Shown: positions 47,501 to 53,817, counted from the stretch's first letter. The stretch is DNA of 64,000 bases from G963668655 sp963668655 (GCA_963668655.2 CAXXPQ010000004.1:1054001-1118000), one strand, 5' to 3'. The notes: generated by a model not told the origin, from the sequence alone. Numbers and translations are program-made.

Positions 47501-48700
47501 CACAACGGACCCGCCAAGGTCCAGATCCTGTTGAACGACCGGAACGGCGATTTCACCTCCAACGCCGTGGATTCAAGCCAGTACGGTGAGGATCTGGCCC
47601 TGACCGATTTCGACGGCGACGGTTTCCCGGACATCCTGGTGACCGACGAAAACAACGGCTACGCCAACATCCTCATGGGACTCGGAGACGGAGACTTCCG
47701 CGACTACGTCCGCTATAAAACCGGCAACGCCCCCCGGGGGTTGACGGCGGCGGACATCACCGGAGACGGCGTGGTGGACATGATCGTTGCAAATTCCACC
47801 GACAACACGTTCTCCATCTTCACTCCTCCCGTTAACACCACCGCCATCCGGCAGGATCTGCGCTATTCCGAGGTGGATGAACTTCTGGCCACGAACCTGG
47901 ACGTGGCGTCCGGAAATACAAAGGAATTCAGCGTTCATCAGGCCACCCAGGACATTCAGAACATGACGGTGGAACTGTATCTCACGTTCGAATCCCAACC
48001 TCTTTCCGGTGACGTGAAAACCCGGCTGACGGCCCCGAACGGCGATTTCGTGGAACTGGGCACGCATGATGTTTCCGAAGTGACGGGCTGGCCGACGGAC
48101 GATCCGACCGCCTGGCGGCTGATCGTCACCTATCCCGCCTCGACCTTTTCGGACCTGCTCGATGTTCAGCCCACGGGAGACTGGACGATGCAGGTGGTCA
48201 ACGAAACCGACGCGAAGGCGCGGCTGAAGAACCTGGTGGTGCATACCATGGGGCGGCTTTACGGTCCCCAACCGGGCGACCGGGCGGATCGAGCGGAGAA
48301 CCTCACGCCGGGCGATTTCAACTGGACCGGTCGCGTGATCCACGGCAGCACCCTGGGATATTCCAAGAAGGAAGAATTGAGTTGCATCGGTTCCGGCGAC
48401 ATGCCCGATCGTTATTACGAGTTCACACTGGAAGAAGACAACACCTTGAACGCGCTTTCCGTGGTGGGAGCCTTCGATTCCGCCGTGGAAATCCGAAGCG
48501 GATCCTGTGGAGACGTCGTTTATACCGTCAAGGGTTGCGACTACAACAGTTTCTGGGGGCCGAACGCTCGCCTTGAGAACATCTTCATGGACGCCGGAAC
48601 CTATTGCATCATCGTGGATGGACGGAAGGACGCCGGAAAAACCAATCAGGGTGAATTCTGGATGTACATCCGCTTCCAGGATCCCGTCCTGGGACCGTAA
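35507..48700 (+). CDS. Giant multidomain lipoprotein, 4,397 aa
   Basis: An uninterrupted 13.2-kb gene with GAGGAG before the ATG. A lipoprotein signal ends in LVSGC (Cys ~30). Then: carboxypeptidase-regulatory-like beta domains (~48-238), Ig-like modules (~240-528), six more regulatory-like modules (~530-1060), a long train of Ig-like modules (~1065-3005; just over twenty in all, each ending 'ILDT-x-x-P' and often 'R-DEAGN'), an IPT/TIG-like domain (~3010-3140), a region I do not recognise, 13 FG-GAP/VCBS repeats with DxNxDGxxD calcium loops (~3440-4100), a proprotein-convertase P-like domain (~4110-4255) and a PPC-like C-terminus. Surface-anchored adhesin or predation/biofilm factor is likely. 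No catalytic motif seen. Confidence 0.9.
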   Translation: MKRNVNYVVKPTGTRLLAVLASLFVLVSGCDYKLDADNPFDPESPPDKQAKGSLSGTVDLQYQGAEAQDAVTITLDGEGQTLTTTSREDGAYSFEESVMPGSWMLRYTLPTYQETTFGPFEIGAAESMTIPVITLLKRVSALNGSVTLDGLDENGQPIEDFSGVRLVLRSKDAVSGAESDEDAPRSYTTVSDSDGSYYLGEVPFGSYELIAGLDGFSSSLSPVTVEDDEMILNSIRLVSSMGAVRIADGAEFSSDREVSVLLRASGPIKSWTLSEDADFADGTTISGEIPDTTETLFVEETFTLSEGDGEKIVFGRYETFAGAESDIASDGIVLDTTPPANTAVIIAGNATYATDAVVELTFQAGDLLSGVKGMRVSTDGLLDEETVVDFALNQTVTLPIPDTGDGVELSVRASFIDGAGNESDPVKDTILFDNTPPAVGTQAVRINGGDAATPEAAVTLEFDITGASHMMLSNDSGLGGASWMPFASTFAGWRLAEPEMDGNKTVYARFRDEAGNETDTLEDSIAIDSTGILAGTLALVPADTPNPFQNVEFALDGQKVGDGFGSVSLDLEDGSFELGDIPYGTYGGLRVTKADFAAAQTGALVVKPGETRPVGELTLSSLYGRTTGRLAVIPSNTPDAFDGVAFTLDGQAVGAENVTVEENGAFVLSRLAVGVYATLKASKNGFSAGTNGMIQITAGAPADAGTLTLSSLTSSVTGSLAVVPASTPEPFANVSFRLNGQAVPAERVTIEENGDFSIADVPVGIYSGLTALKPDFHSARSEALSVEAAGPAVAGELTLIDTVGAISGTVAVVPADTPDALLGLSFSLDGELVENANLDTETGAFLIENLPTGAYGSLIVSKANFSSGQALSILVNPGVTHDAGTLTLTDKFGGVTGTLVIENDADPTDVELLVGGAAAPQAVIQENGHFTIPGLAVGAYPYVAARKSGYSEGRSEYFAVEPGRNADIGIIRLDRARGAIEGWAKLVGRSDHAGILVRLSGTSHTGVTDATGYFYMGDIVVGTYELVASKDGFVQRTLGGAGVEEDQVTTLNAVDNPLLLSPQEGDFRIEGGAAYTNQTVVTLELEYEEAAAVRVSEDDDFFNDPGILDPPFVDLSTLVDEGVVTLDGDVILYTYEFAEDPGEATIVDGQKTIYVQFQDVYGQSSETFSGSIILDRLPPELIEPPLTINGGDAYTNNPSGLVSLGFSVYDENGVEFVYLSRDDATYQPRSYVPAVSYPLSAPETDGQKHVYVYFVDVAGNRTETVHETIVLDTEDPEFVSFAIEAETTDGSTKYTTSPSVTLRIEAVGASQMMVSNYPSFVGSSWEPYATSRVWSLPVQETEHLVTIKFRDEAGNLLGADASINDSIVLDTTAPPAPEFLLAGSGVFQQYSRRRDIQLEFQNAPAGVKAQVADDLSFPSPAFDLPVGGVVDHDLDDYDGLQLVVSRYLDVAGNASAPVQKPITLDRVAPYGEQIAVSEGSVVNDPTVTLLLSAIGATEMAVHESADCAGSDWEPYRTAKSVTAVGGDGVKTFSVKFRDSARNESGCAAVSFSLDETDPQVSLRINEGDAYSQSRGVTLSVDASDSDAGTWGGIEAMRVTNSAPFTDESWEPLQNSKSWMLSLGSGEKSVWVQVRDRSGRIAQAQDDIILDTEAPSVSVSITDDDGYTQSRTVSLTITASDDIAEAAELAYYISNSPTFPAAQGQPFAYVDGGVTRDWDLSEGDGLKNVYVRMVDLAGNITEAWDSTILDVSGPAGSNAYVQEGEYLNDPACTLVAYSSGADEMRIEGDVTDTSSTFRWIALAGSTPLVLNDVDQGACRDTGDCTVRVTFRDNAGHTDGPVTIALVLDTDLPTGTLTINDGDTHTDSPAVTLSLDVADATTEVASMRINNVNDFAGRNWEVFVSSRAWVLPSNNDSHAVYAQIRDAAGNVRLLTDGIILDDQPPALTAFSIENDAAYTATRDVSIFVNAGDAGSAVTDLTVKLSNDPSFNGAVSYVMTGAGLTVDPWTLSEGDGTKNVYLRIEDEAGNRVEATESIFLDTETPTVSLQILGDDPRAQNTATLNLSASADTQYMWIQTTDSIDCSGEIDTPYQSQITGWPLGDSSGTITVSACFKDRAGNVSQASDSVLLDLDNPGGTLSINEGGTLTGERVVTLTISNPTDATTRIESMRVTNSTFAGEPFEPFASTRTWILSALNGTRTVTVELMDSVGNTTSIQDDIVLDTNAPVGLSIRIDLGASYTQDAEVSLEVNGSDALTEKANLRYYLSNSPSFTDAVAQNFNPGAGPTTTAWTLEEGNGMKTVYLVVADEANNTAHASDSIFLDAEDPYATLTIDADSPTNDRTVDLLFSAASDVEQFAVANGGSIDCETATYQEYDPDSPVLSNHDLGAVSGKITVWGCFKDASGRTVAVSDSIRLDLDAPNDATVSILGNDPANTPTVNLHLTAPDDVTMMAVGDETLNCDTATYEAFNPYPTRTFASVTGLKRVRVCFRDQAGNHAWASDTVYLDVTPPAGGVSINETGPVNDPNVHLKLTPELPVDGNTVSHIRVVNRAEPVCDIGTAGWVAYENDSPAWTLDIPAGGDGQSYVSVCFRDQAGNTSSATAAIRIDTLPPSGTVALDREYYNGPGDPVPATLSLTRSSSEAAWRSVVVNTTGVAPDCADAALSWEAYADTKAVVLDADALAETGIVNSVFLCLKDTAGNVSSAPATDSAVVDTNAPEGSVNILGDDPTNESTVIVRLHDASSDTIQVAVTNEIIDCALAEYQTYTEGMMFTWTLAVVQGSRTVAVCFKDRAGNTFETGDSVVLDTEAPYPGILTVGGGQDLIATTTVDVDISGGNANLDVILVGDIIVGDQGTYAYADFPLSDITLTHANGLNSVTAYFQDEAGNRSVGFSDVVQVDTRRPELGDIKINGATWEIGDAPIPVDDAALVVEIFPADADAAYFEISEDLIDLLSCDPGADGCAAIAPSRVFSVSSTLGVKILHFRFFDKAGNASLDAGQFQVELVSPQVVRPVPEMERISPRSIIALQSDEYRVMAIGTKFATDSVLRIGDFELSAACTGIQGGPAGVTCTDANLEGTTCDGDPNCRNCCQVTINTSSPAWALVQNAGSYLVRVVTPEPVTGTGVSLDTDFLYVVAPPPEILDFTRLDNPSPTCTEGVVDGCDIPERHKRYQMGLDNPPSEFTMVIWGRKLMGNVDVRIENVFGRVTYVGPDPDAPTWDPNRQIAVAEISGLHLPPSEPPFAITLINPTPGGGEDSMPFGSNYLAREAGSNVSSIIRENDLVTYEIDQFAEWFDNPANSINSPLLLELSSVFWLGSGDRSLSFGAWDHHGDMLYQLRPGQFGSGTPLGMEAWTIGIQSRPGRFQYDFDPGFRTRPTAVFGHSDTVTVGNSPSRVAVGYLGHELTDGNPQIVTSNEDSYTITVAWSSDAGFFGWDVGNTDTYNVLTRPMESVLVDVNRDGHLDIATCHRWTSSEGALTILMNKGDGTFENQVIYEAGNDAENIAAGDLNNDSFPDIVLADRSGNWIYTLLNKGDGTFLDAERAIASTSPMGVELADFDLDGNLDIVASSNSLDMIRIIPGYGDGTFSTATAYQISVINEPHELAVDDFNADGIPDIVVVGDYYNQGDNDNNADVLIGKGDFAFETPVTYDLPERSTSHSPNDVDTGDLNNDGYPDIVIGYSSYQYITILWNNGDGSFTMQEHDTGHGVNGVCLADLTNEGHLDLVTTSSNYGEFYVHDNLGEGTYYEPLTTLDSSEIYHPTDPQLADLNRDGEADLIAVHENKNYVEVFLGSGGGAFGAGATYVTHTGSAYSSLAYPNHVVVSDFDGDGEADVAASNSSSYYLNPNDVAVLFGNGTGALTGLTRYGTGAKPMDLVAADFNDDGAPDIATANNTTDTLSVLLNNGDGTFAAKVDYSFSSNPQYEHEPTSIHAGDFNGDGVLDLVVGHWMYHVSVLLGEKDGNGAPTGTFGASQYIPTTTNGAGGLRVADLNLDGADDIVSGTHNGPAKVQILLNDRNGDFTSNAVDSSQYGEDLALTDFDGDGFPDILVTDENNGYANILMGLGDGDFRDYVRYKTGNAPRGLTAADITGDGVVDMIVANSTDNTFSIFTPPVNTTAIRQDLRYSEVDELLATNLDVASGNTKEFSVHQATQDIQNMTVELYLTFESQPLSGDVKTRLTAPNGDFVELGTHDVSEVTGWPTDDPTAWRLIVTYPASTFSDLLDVQPTGDWTMQVVNETDAKARLKNLVVHTMGRLYGPQPGDRADRAENLTPGDFNWTGRVIHGSTLGYSKKEELSCIGSGDMPDRYYEFTLEEDNTLNALSVVGAFDSAVEIRSGSCGDVVYTVKGCDYNSFWGPNARLENIFMDAGTYCIIVDGRKDAGKTNQGEFWMYIRFQDPVLGP

Positions 48701-48720
48701 TTCACGGCAATTTCAAACCC

Positions 48721-48757
48721 AAACCCCCGGAGGCCGCGGCTTCCGGGGGTTTCTTTT
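48721..48757 (+). terminator. Intrinsic terminator of the giant lipoprotein gene
   Basis: AAACCCCCGGA (48721-48731) pairs with TCCGGGGGTTT (48742-48752), followed by a T-rich stretch. Confidence 0.9.
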
Positions 48758-48781
48758 TATCGTCCACGAAAAGAGGAAATT

Positions 48782-49759
48782 CTACTTTTCCTGAATCATT
48801 TCCAGGGCTTCTTCCACCGTGTCGCGCACGTCCTCATCCGGATCGGCCAGACAGTCGTTCAGCGCCTTCACGGTGTTCTTGTCGCCCAGAAGTCCCAGGC
48901 CATAGGCCGCGTCTCCGCGAATCTGCGGATTGTCGTTCTTCAACAGGCGGCAGAGCGGCCCGGCAAGGGAGAGCGTCACCTCCGGATAGCCGTCTCCCAT
49001 TTCCTCGATCACCCGCAGGACGCCCATGCGCAAGCTGACTTCCGGTTCGGCCAGGATGGCGGCCAAGGCCGCGGCGGATTCCGGGCGACGCAACACCATG
49101 GCCATGGTTTCCTCCACCGATCCGGCGTTGATCTGGCTTTTCAGCGTCGTCGCCCAGCTTTCCTCGGAAGGCGAAAGCACGCCCAGCAGGTTATCCAGCG
49201 ACATCTGCCCCACCCAGCGCACCGCGCCGTCGATCACCACCGCCGGAGTGGACCGCACGCCCAGTTTCTCGGCCTCTTCCATGGACCATACGGCGTCGTG
49301 AATCCAGCTTTGAACCAGATCGGAGGCCATGGCCACCTGGTTGCACAGCTCCACGCTGCGGGGGCAGAAAGGGCATTCCGGCATGACATACACGTCCAGC
49401 CGACACGGAATTCCCATCTGCTTGATGGGCAGCAGCCTGTTGCGATCGATATCCAGGGGTTGGCCCGAAATGAACTGCAAGGTTTTCAGAAACGGCTCCA
49501 GTTCGCCGCCCTCGGGAATACTGGAATAATGGATCCCCCTCCCCGTCTGGCCCAGAATCTCCATGTTGGAACGCCCGTTTTCCATCCATTGCATTTCCCG
49601 GGTGATCCGATCTGAACACGCGGCGATTTCCCCGGCGAATTCCCAAAGGCGCCGGGCTTCCGTCTTTTCCTTTTCCGAACCGTAGACATGGAGCATCACG
49701 GAGTTTTCCAGACGCTCCAGCATGGTTTCGGCCTGCTTTCGTTGACTGTGATCCAACAT
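48782..49759 (-). CDS. Thioredoxin-fold protein with C-terminal HEAT repeats
   Basis: 325 residues from the ATG at 49759 (ribosome site weak). Residues 1-105 resemble the first half of a two-domain protein disulfide oxidoreductase. Residues ~110-190 are a thioredoxin-like fold with the redox motif CPFC in YVMPECPFCPRSVELC, and TPAVVIDG at the cis-proline position. From ~215 the protein continues as HEAT-like helical repeats (MGVLRVIEEMGDGYPEV, IRGDAAYGLGLLGDKNTV, DEDVRDTVEEALEMI). No signal peptide, so probably cytoplasmic. The fusion is uncommon; it may be a redox switch with a protein-binding tail. Confidence 0.82.
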   Translation of the reverse strand: MLDHSQRKQAETMLERLENSVMLHVYGSEKEKTEARRLWEFAGEIAACSDRITREMQWMENGRSNMEILGQTGRGIHYSSIPEGGELEPFLKTLQFISGQPLDIDRNRLLPIKQMGIPCRLDVYVMPECPFCPRSVELCNQVAMASDLVQSWIHDAVWSMEEAEKLGVRSTPAVVIDGAVRWVGQMSLDNLLGVLSPSEESWATTLKSQINAGSVEETMAMVLRRPESAAALAAILAEPEVSLRMGVLRVIEEMGDGYPEVTLSLAGPLCRLLKNDNPQIRGDAAYGLGLLGDKNTVKALNDCLADPDEDVRDTVEEALEMIQEK

Positions 49760-49977
49760 GGACGCCAATCCTTCGTTCGATCCTTGGAAAGATATTGCGG
49801 GAAAACCGACGGGCGACGCATTGCATGCATGCCGGATCGGCGGCAACCGGTTTCAGCGAAAACCCAACGGAGGTCTTCCCGTGGCCCTGGAATTCCGCTG
49901 AAAATGTTGCCGCAATATAGCAAGCGAAAGGAGCGAATACAACCATTTTTCATCGGAAAAATGAAGCCGGAACCGCC

Positions 49978-51015
49978 CTACGGCGCGTCTTCCGGCACCG
50001 GTGCGAGCCGGGATTCCAGGTTCCGGAAAAATTCCGGAGGCGTGGAGATCAGGACCAGATTCACGCCCTCTTCCCCGCTGCGGCGGCTGGCCACGGCGAA
50101 ACGTCCGTCGGCGGACAGGCGGACATCCCGGATTTCCGCCAGCAATTCCACCGGATATTCCAGTTTGCGGTCCAGGCTGGTGTAGACCAGGCGGCTGTCC
50201 TCGTGGGGATAGGCCACGAAAAAACGACCGGAAGACGCCAGGGCCACGCCTTCGGGATGATCGGTGAAAAGCGCCAGACGACTGTCGCCGTCCGATACCC
50301 GGATGCGTTCGATGCGGATCTGGGCGCTGTTGCGGTCGATCATCTGATAGGTGACGAGCAGATTTTCCGCATCCGCCCAGGAGAAATCCACCACTAGGGC
50401 GCTGTTGGAAAGATCGGGGGACACCCGCCGGGCCTTGCCGCCTTCCACGGGCAGGACGTAGACGCCGTGCCGGGCGATGGCGACGATGCCGGACTCGGGT
50501 GCGTCGTCGGGCGGGCGCTCGGCCACCGCCAGGACGGCCAGCCGGCGGCCGTCCGGAGAGGCCACGGGCTTGGTGGGTCGGGTGGCCAGCCCTTCCACCG
50601 GAATGGGAAGCGGTTCGCCGCTCCCGTTTTTCAAACGGACCAAGCGGCCTTCCACGTCCAGCGCCACGATATCCGCTCCGGCGTAGGACGGATAGCTTCC
50701 GCCCCGCAGCGTCCGGATCTCTTCCGTCTCCGGATAGTTTTCATCCTCGAAATCCACCTGGACGATGCGACGGTTCCAGCCTCCGGGCGTATGGCCGTCC
50801 TTTTCGTCCTTCACCAGACGAACGGCCAGCAGTCGCGCTTCGGTGGGATGAAAGCGGGCCTGTTCCTCGATCCAGGGACCGGAAGAAAGACGGACGGCCC
50901 GGCCGATGCGCTCCGCCGGATCCCGACCGCAACCCCGGACACAGCCGACCGCAAGAAAAACCAGGCACCCCGCCAACAGATACCTGGAAACGAGGAAGAA
51001 TCGCAAGAGACGCAT
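49978..51015 (-). CDS. Beta-propeller lipoprotein
   Basis: 345 residues. The N-terminus has a signal with a lipobox-like FLAVGC. The rest is a series of WD40/PD40-like strands (VASPDGRRLAVLAVA, VVDFSWADAENLLVTY, VRLSADGRFAVASRR) consistent with a six- or seven-bladed propeller. It begins 9 bp after the hflC stop on the same strand, so it probably belongs to the hflK-hflC transcript and could be a periplasmic partner. Function not known. Confidence 0.75.
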   Translation of the reverse strand: MRLLRFFLVSRYLLAGCLVFLAVGCVRGCGRDPAERIGRAVRLSSGPWIEEQARFHPTEARLLAVRLVKDEKDGHTPGGWNRRIVQVDFEDENYPETEEIRTLRGGSYPSYAGADIVALDVEGRLVRLKNGSGEPLPIPVEGLATRPTKPVASPDGRRLAVLAVAERPPDDAPESGIVAIARHGVYVLPVEGGKARRVSPDLSNSALVVDFSWADAENLLVTYQMIDRNSAQIRIERIRVSDGDSRLALFTDHPEGVALASSGRFFVAYPHEDSRLVYTSLDRKLEYPVELLAEIRDVRLSADGRFAVASRRSGEEGVNLVLISTPPEFFRNLESRLAPVPEDAP

Positions 51016-51024
51016 GGCCGCCGA

Positions 51025-51963
51025 TTATTTGAAATCTTTCATGTATTTGTAAAGTTCGCTGTCCGTGGACATGACCAGGGAACTGTTCGGACTCACCGTT
51101 TCCCGGTAGACGTTCAGGGAACGCGAAAAGCTGTAGAACTCCGGATCCCTGCCGTAAGCGTCGGCATAGATCTGGGTGGACTGGCCGTCGGCCTCGCCCA
51201 TGATTTCCTGAGCTTTCCGATAGGCTTCCGAGGTGATCTGTTTCAGGAGTTTCCCCCGTTCACCCTCGATTTTACTGGCTTCTCCCATCCCTTCGGAGCG
51301 GTATTTTTCCGCGATCTGCCTGCGTTCGGCGATCATGCGGCCATAGACGGACGTACGAACCTCCTCGACGTAATTGATGCGCTTGATCTTCACGTCCACC
51401 ACCTGAATACCGAATTCCAGCAGTTTCTTTTGAGCCTGCTCCAAAATGCCCTGGGTGATACGCTCGCGCCCCACGGTCACTTCACCCAGGTGCCCTTTCT
51501 TTTTGGCGTCTTCCTCGTCCATGCCTTCCTCGAAGGTGTCCAGTTTGCGGTTGGTGACCCGCACGGTCTCGATGAGCGGATGGCTGGTGATGAAATTTCG
51601 CACGGCGGAATCGATGATGTCGTCCAGACGGGCCTGGGCGCTACGTTCGTTGCCCACGGTTTCGAAAAAGAGCAAAGGATTCACGATCTTCCAACGGGCG
51701 AAGGTATCCACCCAGAGATACGTTTTATCTCTGGTGGGAATCTGCCCCGGATCCCCATCCCACTCCAACAGGTTTTTGGGGAAATAGTTGGCCTGCTGCA
51801 CGAAGGGAACCTTGAAATACAGCCCCGGCTCCCGGATGGGTTCCCCGATGGCCTTGCCGAACTGGGTCAGCACCACCTGCTCGCGCTCGTCCACGATAAA
51901 TGCGGCCGAAAGCGTCACCACGACGAAAAGCCCCAGAATCAAAAGGGAAGCGTATCCTTTCAT
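51025..51963 (-). CDS. hflC: Protease modulator HflC
   Basis: 312 residues; the start overlaps the hflK stop by 4 bp (ATGA). One N-terminal transmembrane helix (LLILGLFVVVTLSAAFIV) is followed by a stomatin/prohibitin (SPFH) domain (VDEREQVVLTQFGKAIGEP, FKVPFVQQ, GIQVVDVKIKRINY) and a coiled coil with GEADGQSTQIYADAYG. HflC with HflK cages the FtsH protease in the inner membrane and limits access to it. Confidence 0.95.
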   Translation of the reverse strand: MKGYASLLILGLFVVVTLSAAFIVDEREQVVLTQFGKAIGEPIREPGLYFKVPFVQQANYFPKNLLEWDGDPGQIPTRDKTYLWVDTFARWKIVNPLLFFETVGNERSAQARLDDIIDSAVRNFITSHPLIETVRVTNRKLDTFEEGMDEEDAKKKGHLGEVTVGRERITQGILEQAQKKLLEFGIQVVDVKIKRINYVEEVRTSVYGRMIAERRQIAEKYRSEGMGEASKIEGERGKLLKQITSEAYRKAQEIMGEADGQSTQIYADAYGRDPEFYSFSRSLNVYRETVSPNSSLVMSTDSELYKYMKDFK

Positions 51964-53012
51964 TTCGCGCCTCCTTTCCGCGAGGAACCGAGGTTGAGGA
52001 GGGGCAGCAAGTTCTTCTGATCCTCGTCCACGACGGTGATCTCCTTCATTTTCGGCAACACGTCCTTCATCGCCTCCAGATACAGCCTGCGCCGGGTGAC
52101 CTCCCGGGCCTTGCGATATTCCTCGTACATGGCCAGGAAGCGGTTGGCGTCGCCCTTGGCCCGGTTGACGCGATCCATGGCGTAGCCTTCCGCGTCCCGC
52201 AGCATCTTGTCCGCCTGACCGCGCGCGGCCGGAATAACCTTGTTGAAGGCTTCCCGCGCCTGGTAGATCATCTTTTCCTTTTCCTGCACGGCCTGGTTGA
52301 CTTCGTTGAAGGAAGCCTGCACCGGTTCCGGCACATTGGTCTTTTTCATCTCGATGGTGACGATGGAAAGGCCGGTGTCCGACTGATCCAGTTCCTTCTG
52401 CAACAGTTCGGTGGCCTGGTCCGCGATCTCCTCCCGCTTGGTGATGACCTCGTTGATGGAGCGGTCGCCCACCACCAGCCGCATGGACGCCTCGGCCAGA
52501 TCCCGCAGAGTCGTTTGCACGTCCCGTACGGCAAACAGAAATTTGCGTTCGTCGGTGATGCGGTACTGCACGATCCAGGGCACCACCGCCACGTTCAGAT
52601 CGCCGGTGAGCATGAGCGACTCGCCCAGATAGGCCTTTCCGGGGGCGTATTGCGTGCGGCGTCCGGCCACCAGCGTGCGCAGCCCGAATTCTTCTTTGTA
52701 AACATACTTCACGCGCACCTTGGTGACTTTCTCGATGCCGTTGGGCAGTTTGAAACTGAGTCCCGGCGTGGCGGTACGATCGTATTTTCCGAAGCGCTGC
52801 ACCACGCCCACCTCGTCCACCCCCACGGTGAAGAAGCAGGAAAACAGCCCCCCCGCCACAACGATGGCCAGGAGAATCCATACCGTCCCGCCAAAATTAT
52901 TGAATGATTTCCGAAGTTTGTTGAAAATTTCCTCAATGTCGGGCGGGTGCGGGCCGGATCCGGATCCCTGTCCGTTACCGTTTCCGTTTCCGTCGTTCAT
53001 GGAAAAGGGCAT
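51960..53012 (-). CDS. hflK: Protease modulator HflK
   Basis: 350 residues from the ATG at 53012 (GGGGAGA upstream). It has the Gly/Asn/Pro-rich N-terminus typical of HflK, a transmembrane helix (TVWILLAIVVAGGLFSC), the SPFH domain (FTVGVDEVGVVQRFGKYDR, GLSFKLPNGIEKV) and a coiled-coil end (PAARGQADKMLRDAEGYAMDR). Forms the HflKC complex with HflC around FtsH. First gene of a leftward operon hflK-hflC-propeller lipoprotein. Confidence 0.95.
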   Translation of the reverse strand: MPFSMNDGNGNGNGQGSGSGPHPPDIEEIFNKLRKSFNNFGGTVWILLAIVVAGGLFSCFFTVGVDEVGVVQRFGKYDRTATPGLSFKLPNGIEKVTKVRVKYVYKEEFGLRTLVAGRRTQYAPGKAYLGESLMLTGDLNVAVVPWIVQYRITDERKFLFAVRDVQTTLRDLAEASMRLVVGDRSINEVITKREEIADQATELLQKELDQSDTGLSIVTIEMKKTNVPEPVQASFNEVNQAVQEKEKMIYQAREAFNKVIPAARGQADKMLRDAEGYAMDRVNRAKGDANRFLAMYEEYRKAREVTRRRLYLEAMKDVLPKMKEITVVDEDQKNLLPLLNLGSSRKGGAK

Positions 53013-53227
53013 ATCGTTCTCCCCAACGAACGATCGGGACCGTCGCTCGCAGCATCGTAGAAGGTGTTGATTCTGAAGGAGAATCCGATCTCTCGTCCCG
53101 AAAACCATCGGATTCCACCCGGATTTGGCGTCAGTCTAACACCCTCTTTCATATTTCTCAATGCTTTTGGGCCGCTTCCTTCGAAACGGGGCGGAGATTC
53201 GAAAAAGGCGCCGGGTGCCCCGGACAT

Positions 53228-53372
53228 GGGTGCCATAGTCTCACCGTCGAAGACGGGGAGGCTGTGCGTCTTTGCTACGCGTACCAATGCCACAATTTAC
53301 ACTCAGTTGGAAACCGAACCCATTGTACACAGCCTCCCGCCATCCTTCGGATGTCGTGAGACTATGGCACCC
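53228..53372. repeat. 145-bp nested inverted-repeat element (element D)
   Basis: The 17-bp perfect ends GGGTGCCATAGTCTCAC (53228-53244) and GTGAGACTATGGCACCC (53356-53372) enclose a small hairpin on each side, CCGTC-GAA-GACGG (53244-53256) and CATCC-TTC-GGATG (53341-53353). Inside them a 10-bp stem GGAGGCTGTG/CACAGCCTCC (53257-53266 with 53328-53337) surrounds a ~60-nt core. The result is a symmetrical branched structure. No other copy is in the window and no clear target duplication flanks it. Confidence 0.7.
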
Positions 53373-53491
53373 ACACGTTGTCAATCGAGTCCAGGCCACC
53401 CGGCCATAGACGTATTCAAATCATACTCCATTTGATGCGTATAGGACAAGGTCGGGGGGATTTTTACACTTCCGTTTTTCGGACCGTTTTC

Positions 53492-53518
53492 GCGTTCCGT
53501 CCGGGCGAACGCTTTTTT
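53492..53518 (+). terminator. Orphan terminator-like hairpin
   Basis: GCGTTC (53492-53497) pairs with GAACGC (53507-53512), followed by six T. No plus-strand gene precedes it within 480 bp, so it might end an unannotated small RNA or be chance. Confidence 0.45.
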
Positions 53519-53817
53519 GCGCGTAACCTGTTGATATAATGAAGGATTCACGTCTTTTCCCGTTCACCCGGACCAAGCACAAAATCCGACCGTTTCCACC
53601 GTTGCCCGCCATCGGACCTCCACGGGGCGTACGTATCGATTTCCGTTGTTATATCAAGCAATTACAATGAATATCCGGAATTTCCGTCCGAAGGGCTGTG
53701 TCCTTCGTCACAGGCACTATGACCCGGCCGGGGTTTTGGCCTCCGTACCACGTTCGAGACTCATCCGGCTTTTTATTGCGCCGAACGCCGAGCTATGAAA
53801 ACCTGCCGGAAAAAAAC

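Larger units (their letters stand above)
53013..53817. other. 805-bp intergenic region upstream of hflK
   Basis: No credible gene. It holds the inverted-repeat element 53228-53372 and a terminator-like hairpin at 53492-53518. A 40-odd-codon reading frame starting near 53540 has no family resemblance. No convincing -35/-10 pair for hflK was found. Confidence 0.6.

Noticed and set aside
49791..49920. ATATTGCGG/CCGCAATAT inverted repeat spanning ~130 bp upstream of the thioredoxin/HEAT gene
   Set aside because: Arms of only 9 bp, little internal pairing and no second copy. Kept as a weak observation, not a feature.
53541..53670. About 40-codon plus-strand frame following TATAATGAAGG
   Set aside because: No conserved features, Pro/Arg-rich composition and no proper ribosome site spacing.
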